A stretch of DNA of 64,000 nucleotides. Source: Hydractinia symbiolongicarpus (Eukaryota; Cnidaria; Hydrozoa; Anthoathecata; Hydractiniidae). This document shows positions 59,180 through 64,000 of the stretch, piece after piece. How positions within the stretch are numbered: position 1 is the first letter of the stretch; every line of letters begins with the position of its first letter. The stretch is from NCBI RefSeq assembly GCF_029227915.1, contig NC_079881.1, forward strand, positions 6,572,001-6,636,000, written 5' to 3'. The notes under the pieces are model-generated. The model ran no database searches, was not told where the DNA came from, and saw nothing but the letters and a program-made list of their open reading frames with translations. The position numbers were made by a program, and so were the translations under genes.

Positions 59180-60741
59180 TCATTTTCCAAAATGAAAAGT
59201 GATAGTTCCGTCATGGCAATTAGACACAACAGTGCAGGGTCGACTTCGCTCTTGTGTTTCGGGGAACTGTGTTTGTTTATCATTAGTTGTAATGCTGGTG
59301 GTAGTTTTTTTATTTAGTTGTTTCTTCCAGCTCCTTTTGAATTTTTCACTGTCTTTATACCCATTATGTTTCCAAAACTGAAACGATCTTTCAGATTTTG
59401 GACCAGGGTTCTCATCCCTATATTCTTTGTAGCGAGCACGAAGCTCGTCGTTCTCTTTTTCCTTTTCTGAAAAAAATTAAACTTCTAATAATCAAAGATT
59501 TTACGTGCAAGTGCTAACGGTGTCCTCAATTTTATGTTACTTACTACTTACTATTTAAGTAACAATTGAAATTTGTAATTATGATTGATCTCTTTAGGTA
59601 AGTTGTGAAAGTAATTAAAATTAAAAATTAAATTGCTCGACATAATATAATATCTGCACTGTAAAGTCATGAAATGTGCTGATTTAAGTTGTCCTTTTTC
59701 ACCATGAAATTTATGCTTGTTGATAGAACGTTTTTAAGAAAGTTTGAATGATGACGTTAAAAGATTTCGCAACAGTCTACGATGTTGTCATTAAAACACT
59801 GAAATTTTAGGTCATTCTTAGGTAATAAAAATGATCAATGATGTACACACATGAGTTTATAGTCATGTGTTTTCATTTTATCTAATAGAAACGTATAATG
59901 ACACTTACGTTCCCTTCTTTTCTCTTCTTTTAAACTTCGCATTTCTTTTTTCATTTGACGCAAAGCGTCGGCATGATCTGCAACTAAGGAGATTTATTGG
60001 TAAAACTTTATTAAAGTCAATATAAAAAAAAAGGTTTTTAATCGATATTCCCTTCACTGAGTTTACACAGTATATATGAGCAACTTACTTTCCTTGTCAC
60101 GCCCCTCTTTCAGTAAGTCAATCTCTTTTTTCAACGTCACCAAGGACTTTTCTTGTTCAATACCTAATTTGAAAATAATATAAAAGTAATTTATTTTTCA
60201 TTCTATTGGTAGTTAAATTTAGATGTGTTCTTCTTAGACAAATAAAGTTTAATTAAACGAAAATAATCGTTAAAGTATTTCCTTGAGATTGCACCTCAGT
60301 ATAATAAAAAACTTACTTTCCTTTCGACGACATTCTTGCATGTTCCATAATTCTTTTTTTAATTTTATTATCGTTTCGTCTTCTTCCATAACTAAGCAAA
60401 AAAAGTCATTTATTCTTGGCTGTGTCCTTTTAGATAAATAGAATTTTGAGGAAAAATAAATTGTGAATTATTAATTATTGACATGTGCATTAAAGAAGAA
60501 TTAACAAAGTTTGTTTCCAGTGTAAATTTTTGCAAATTTTCTAATAATAATACTTTGAATCGAAAAGCTATAGCTTTTTTTTCAAACAAACTTTGTCAGT
60601 TGTTGTTCTGCTTACATAAAATTACATGGATTATTATACTCAAGATAATTATACAAACAATCGTGGGATACTTACTATTGTTTTCCAAATCATCCATCTC
60701 AAAATCTAGCTCTATTTCACCCATTTTAATATATTTATTAC
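59180..60741 (-). CDS. Small coiled-coil protein with repeated 75-nt exons
   Basis: Coding exons: 60724-60676 (ATG), 60391-60317, 60163-60089, 59983-59909, 59466-59180 (TGA). All joins are in phase, with good GTAAGT donors. A 5' UTR acceptor at 60741 implies an upstream non-coding exon. The product is about 185 residues: a short acidic start (MGEIELDFEMDDLENN), three 25-residue Lys/Glu/Leu-rich coiled-coil blocks, and a basic C-terminal region with SFQFWKHNGYKDSEKFKRSW. It ends NCHDGTITFHFGK. The three middle exons have identical length and phase and share an LKKE…KE pattern, indicating exon duplication. No signal peptide or membrane segment. The family was not recognised; a cytoplasmic scaffold-like role is only a guess. 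Confidence 0.8.
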
Positions 60742-62559
60742 CTAAAACAAATGTGCGTCATTTGTTTAACTTTATAAAGTATTATAACACACTTTGAAAG
60801 TAGAATAAAAAAAACTTTTTTTAAAGGTCGTGGGTTTAATCCACTGGATCCATAATTTTTGCAGCACTTTTAAAGATAATGCGCAGGTTCACTTCTACTA
60901 AAATTTTAATTTTTTATTACCGTTTATAATAATGGTTAGATCTACAAAGCTATCATTTTTGCAATTTAAAAAGGCCTTGGCTTTCAGTTCATGGAAAGTT
61001 CCTTATTCGTAGCAATTTTTTGGGTAAAAACATTTCATTTAAAACAATTTTGTTCATTTATAGATTGAAGTTACTTTTGGTTCCGTACAAATTTGCAAAA
61101 ACGTAAAACAATTGTCTCTAACTTTTATTTTAATCAAATAAATCGACGTAATTAATTCGATAAGAAGAACATTTTGGCTTTTATAAGGGTCTGTAAAGTG
61201 TTAAATTTAACGAATTAAAGGGTTTAAATACTTTTGTAAATCTTTTATTTTTGCAATTTAGCCTTGTTCTTATATACACATTACTAAAAGTACGAACAAT
61301 GAAAATCCAAGTTGTAATACAATAAGAGTCAAATTTGCAACATTTCTTCAGTAATATTACTTAGCTCTAAGCGATGATGTTTTGCCAAAATATATATTAG
61401 AAGTCAAAATAAAAAAAAATTACACCATAACAATGCAGTCTATTTGTAATCATGAACTATATATATAAAACTGATTAAAAACTGAATTCTAAGTCCGAAA
61501 AAAATTCTATGAACTAAAAATTTATAGATGTCAAATGAGCGAACAATAACTCCAATATTATTTCCAAAAGAACTGCTACGAATATGGTAAATCCACTTAA
61601 CGAAGTGCACCACGGGAAGGTAAGCCATAGGTCTTTGCACTTCACCTAAAAAGACATAAAGCTAAGTCTTTATGATTCTACCCTTTTTAGGCTTGCACAC
61701 ACATTAAAGCTATCAAGTTCTTCACATTGCACTTGCCTAGACAGTTATTTACACATGCTTTCCAATTTCCAATTCTTTTATATGGTGTTTTGATTAAGAA
61801 CTATAAACCTATTCTTGCGCTGACATATACGATATTTATATATATAGAGGAGAGGTCATTGGATATAACATATGAAATAAACTGTTTGCATATTACAGTA
61901 CAAGCGCTTGACAACAGTTGGTGAACATTGAAAAGCAATGCAAAACAAAATATTAAAGTGAAAGACTTTAAATTTGAGTTAAATCATTTATTTATTGACG
62001 TTTTTTTTATCAGTGGATTGCACTGAAATCCTGTATGTAATAAAAGTGCTTTTCAAATTTCACCTGTGTGCAATTTTAAAGTAAATGTTAATCCATAGCA
62101 TTCTTCTTGCAAGAATCATATCATCTTGCGCAGGAATCATCTCATCCCACCTGGTTACTGTGAATTAACATCATACTTTAATCAGAAAAAAGAAAGCGAG
62201 AACTCAAAAAAGATTATTATTAACAAATTCAATTTTAGAAAAAAATTGTGCAATTAAATGTTTGTGAATTAATAATGTAAAAATTCAAATAATGTAATTT
62301 TTAACAATTGACTGTCCTAAAAAGAATGCTTTTAAAGAACTTAAAGCTTGTTAACAACTTTTTTGAAAATTTGTTTTTTTTTGTATTTTTTGTTTCATTT
62401 TGATATAACAAAACAACTCCTACAATAAAATAAAATTTAAAAAAAATTTTATTCTAACAATTTTAAACGGAAAATAATGTGCATGTAAAGATGCAAAATC
62501 CTGCCAGACAGGCAACATTTCTCAATTTCAAAAATGACAAAAACTTACTGCTAGCTGGA
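60742..62559. other. Intergenic, no gene seen
   Basis: AT-rich. It should contain the promoter of the coiled-coil gene and, towards the right, the 3' flank of the helicase element. A second copy of the hairpin repeat is at 61591-61652. I looked for a Helitron 3' end (hairpin followed by CTRR) on the minus strand and found none that is convincing. Confidence 0.5.
61591..61652 (-). repeat. Hairpin repeat, copy 2
   Basis: Same repeat as 58371-58440. The stem ends are GAAGTGCA and TGCACTTC. Compared with copy 1 one C-G pair has become T-A, both changes being of the CpG-decay type. Confidence 0.7.
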
Positions 62560-64000
62560 CTAAAGTACTTGCTGATAAACAACATTTTTTGTGTAGGATT
62601 TATTTAAAACATATCCTTGTTTGTCTGTTCTTAACACTTTAACTTTAATATCGTTGAATGAACGCGCCCTTGAAAAAGCCACGTAAAGTTGACCATGAGA
62701 AAAGCAAGGTCTTCGGAGAAAAATCCCAACTTTTTCAAAGGTTTGTCCTTGTGCTTTATTAATTGTCATTGCATATGACAATCGCAACGGAAACTGACGC
62801 CTTCGGAGCTGAAAAGGTAAGCCAGTGTCAGAAGGCGTTAATTGAACCTTTGGAATGAGAACTCTGTGACCTTGCGCTATACCAGTTAATATTTCTGCAT
62901 CAATTGTGTTTATCCTTAAGTGGCGCACAACTAACCTTGTGCCATTACACAATCCTGATTTTAAGTCAAGATTTCTTAACAGCATTACTACCGCGCCAAC
63001 CTTTAGTTTAAGAGAATGTGGTGGCATACCTGACGGAGTAAGAGAATTTAAAAACTCTAAAGGATACAAATTTTGTTCTTCAACATCATCTGCTACAACA
63101 GAGTCAGCGCTATTGTATGTTATTACATCCCCTGGGATCTTTTCAAGAACTTCATCATTTATCTGCAACGTATCTTCATTTGTCGCAGATAATATAACTC
63201 TCGACGAATAGTCTTCAATAATAATGCCATCAAACATGATATCGATGAGATTTTCACTGTTTTTTAATACACAAGTAGGAGGTATTTCTATGCAGTCCCT
63301 AAAAGGATCAGCTGGTTTTGTGGGAAGTTGGTCACTTCCAAGCTGCAAAAGCCAATCTGCAAATTCCTGCTCTTGTAGTCCGGCTCGCATATTTAACCGT
63401 AGTTGAAAAGAAGTTATTAATGGCCATATATATGAGCTCTTTAAACATACATCAATCACTTCTGCAGGTCTTGCTTTTTTGACTACAGGTAAAATTTGTC
63501 TAAAATCTCCGCCTAAAAGAACAACTTTTCCTCCAAAAGGGAGATTGACGTTGGTAATATCTCTAAGCATAGTGTCAATAGCCTGTAAAGCATACTTTGG
63601 AATCATGCTACACTCGTCAAATACAATAAGATCTTTTTCCCTTAAAGATAAAGCTTGATGACTTGTAGGAGACAAATTACACGTACTTGTATCCACTATA
63701 GGAACGGGTAGCCTAAATAAAGAGTGTACAGTGACACCCTTATTCAAAAGAGTTGCAGCTATTCCAGTCCAAGCACAGGTTGCTACTTTTATCTCCCTAC
63801 TTTGCAAATATTTTATAATGTAGTTGTAAGTATATGTTTTTCCTGTGCCACCAGGACCATCTAGATAAAATAAGCGGGAGTTCTGTGGATTACCATTACA
63901 AACATTTGTTACAGCGCCAATAATGGTATCTGCTGCATTCACCTGATCACGATTTAATGTAGGTCGAATTTGGGCTACGTCTTGAGCTATCAAACCCAAA
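62560..64000 (-). CDS. Helitron/PIF1-type DNA helicase, 5' end off window
   Basis: A frame of at least 479 codons running off the right edge, with stop at 62560-62562. PIF1-family superfamily 1B motifs are intact: Walker A DGPGGTGKT (residues 47-55 of the visible part), Walker B LIVFDECSM (D128, E129), GGDFRQILPVV, a motif V region SYAMTINKAQGQTF, and YVAFSRARS near the C-terminus. This set and the short C-terminal tail fit the helicase half of Helitron Rep-Hel proteins, which unwind DNA during rolling-circle transposition. A host PIF1 is less likely because of the uninterrupted frame in an intron-rich genome. The Rep domain would lie beyond 64000, so the Helitron assignment is inference. No inactivating change is visible. 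Confidence 0.85.
   Translation of the reverse strand, partial: LGLIAQDVAQIRPTLNRDQVNAADTIIGAVTNVCNGNPQNSRLFYLDGPGGTGKTYTYNYIIKYLQSREIKVATCAWTGIAATLLNKGVTVHSLFRLPVPIVDTSTCNLSPTSHQALSLREKDLIVFDECSMIPKYALQAIDTMLRDITNVNLPFGGKVVLLGGDFRQILPVVKKARPAEVIDVCLKSSYIWPLITSFQLRLNMRAGLQEQEFADWLLQLGSDQLPTKPADPFRDCIEIPPTCVLKNSENLIDIMFDGIIIEDYSSRVILSATNEDTLQINDEVLEKIPGDVITYNSADSVVADDVEEQNLYPLEFLNSLTPSGMPPHSLKLKVGAVVMLLRNLDLKSGLCNGTRLVVRHLRINTIDAEILTGIAQGHRVLIPKVQLTPSDTGLPFQLRRRQFPLRLSYAMTINKAQGQTFEKVGIFLRRPCFSHGQLYVAFSRARSFNDIKVKVLRTDKQGYVLNKSYTKNVVYQQVL

Noticed and set aside
62450-62559. Helitron 3' terminus just after the helicase stop
   Set aside because: There is only a weak CCTG/CAGG stem near 62503-62515 and no hairpin followed by CTRR; not enough to place the element end.

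Overview
This is an AT-rich, intron-rich animal nuclear window. Genes with short exons, GT-AG introns and conserved reading phase are interleaved with many transposable elements. Gene content points to a ciliated, non-bilaterian-like metazoan, most probably a cnidarian: CFAP184/CCDC96, a claudin/PMP22-like four-pass protein, Ig domains next to collagen Gly-X-Y triplets, a metazoan Copia element, a LINE with a PHD finger and a Helitron-type helicase. The cnidarian assignment is inference; no species marker was recognised. Exon models were built by hand from splice signals plus phase matching and have not been checked against transcripts.

Layout. 1-1743: non-coding, with one palindrome. 1744-3869 (-): a KH-domain gene broken by several frameshifts and stops. 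5458-6006 (+): an intact single-exon claudin/PMP22-like gene. 6675-6945 (-): a possible terminal exon. 8655-20097 (-): a 16-exon gene of about 500 residues that I do not recognise; its introns hold a (GTT)n tract, a Harbinger-like MITE and tRNA-like repeat remnants. 20100-23160: non-coding, rich in short dispersed repeats and a perfect 25-bp hairpin. 23160-25255 (-): a decayed LINE. 27807-43858 (+): CFAP184/CCDC96, at least 15 exons, with a nearly intact Copia LTR element inserted antisense just after exon 3 and a 51-bp minisatellite after exon 8. 44793-46740 (-): two exons of a gene with a HYD1-type ADP-ribosyltransferase-like domain. 45540-46040: nested MITEs. 50341-53430 (+): a decayed LINE with a PHD-finger ORF. 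54050-54320: a G-rich minisatellite. 55055-56933 (+): part of a collagen/Ig gene with one frame break. 59180-60741 (-): a compact coiled-coil gene containing three equal 75-nt exons. 62560-64000 (-): a Helitron/PIF1-type helicase cut by the window edge.

There is no operon logic here: the genes are independent units. CFAP184 is a cilium gene; the coiled-coil and Ig genes have no assigned partner in the window. I found no convincing new defence or signalling system. The most interesting items are the HYD1-type ART gene, the nested tRNA-like MITE family, the tandem 75-nt coiled-coil exons and several undescribed repeat families.
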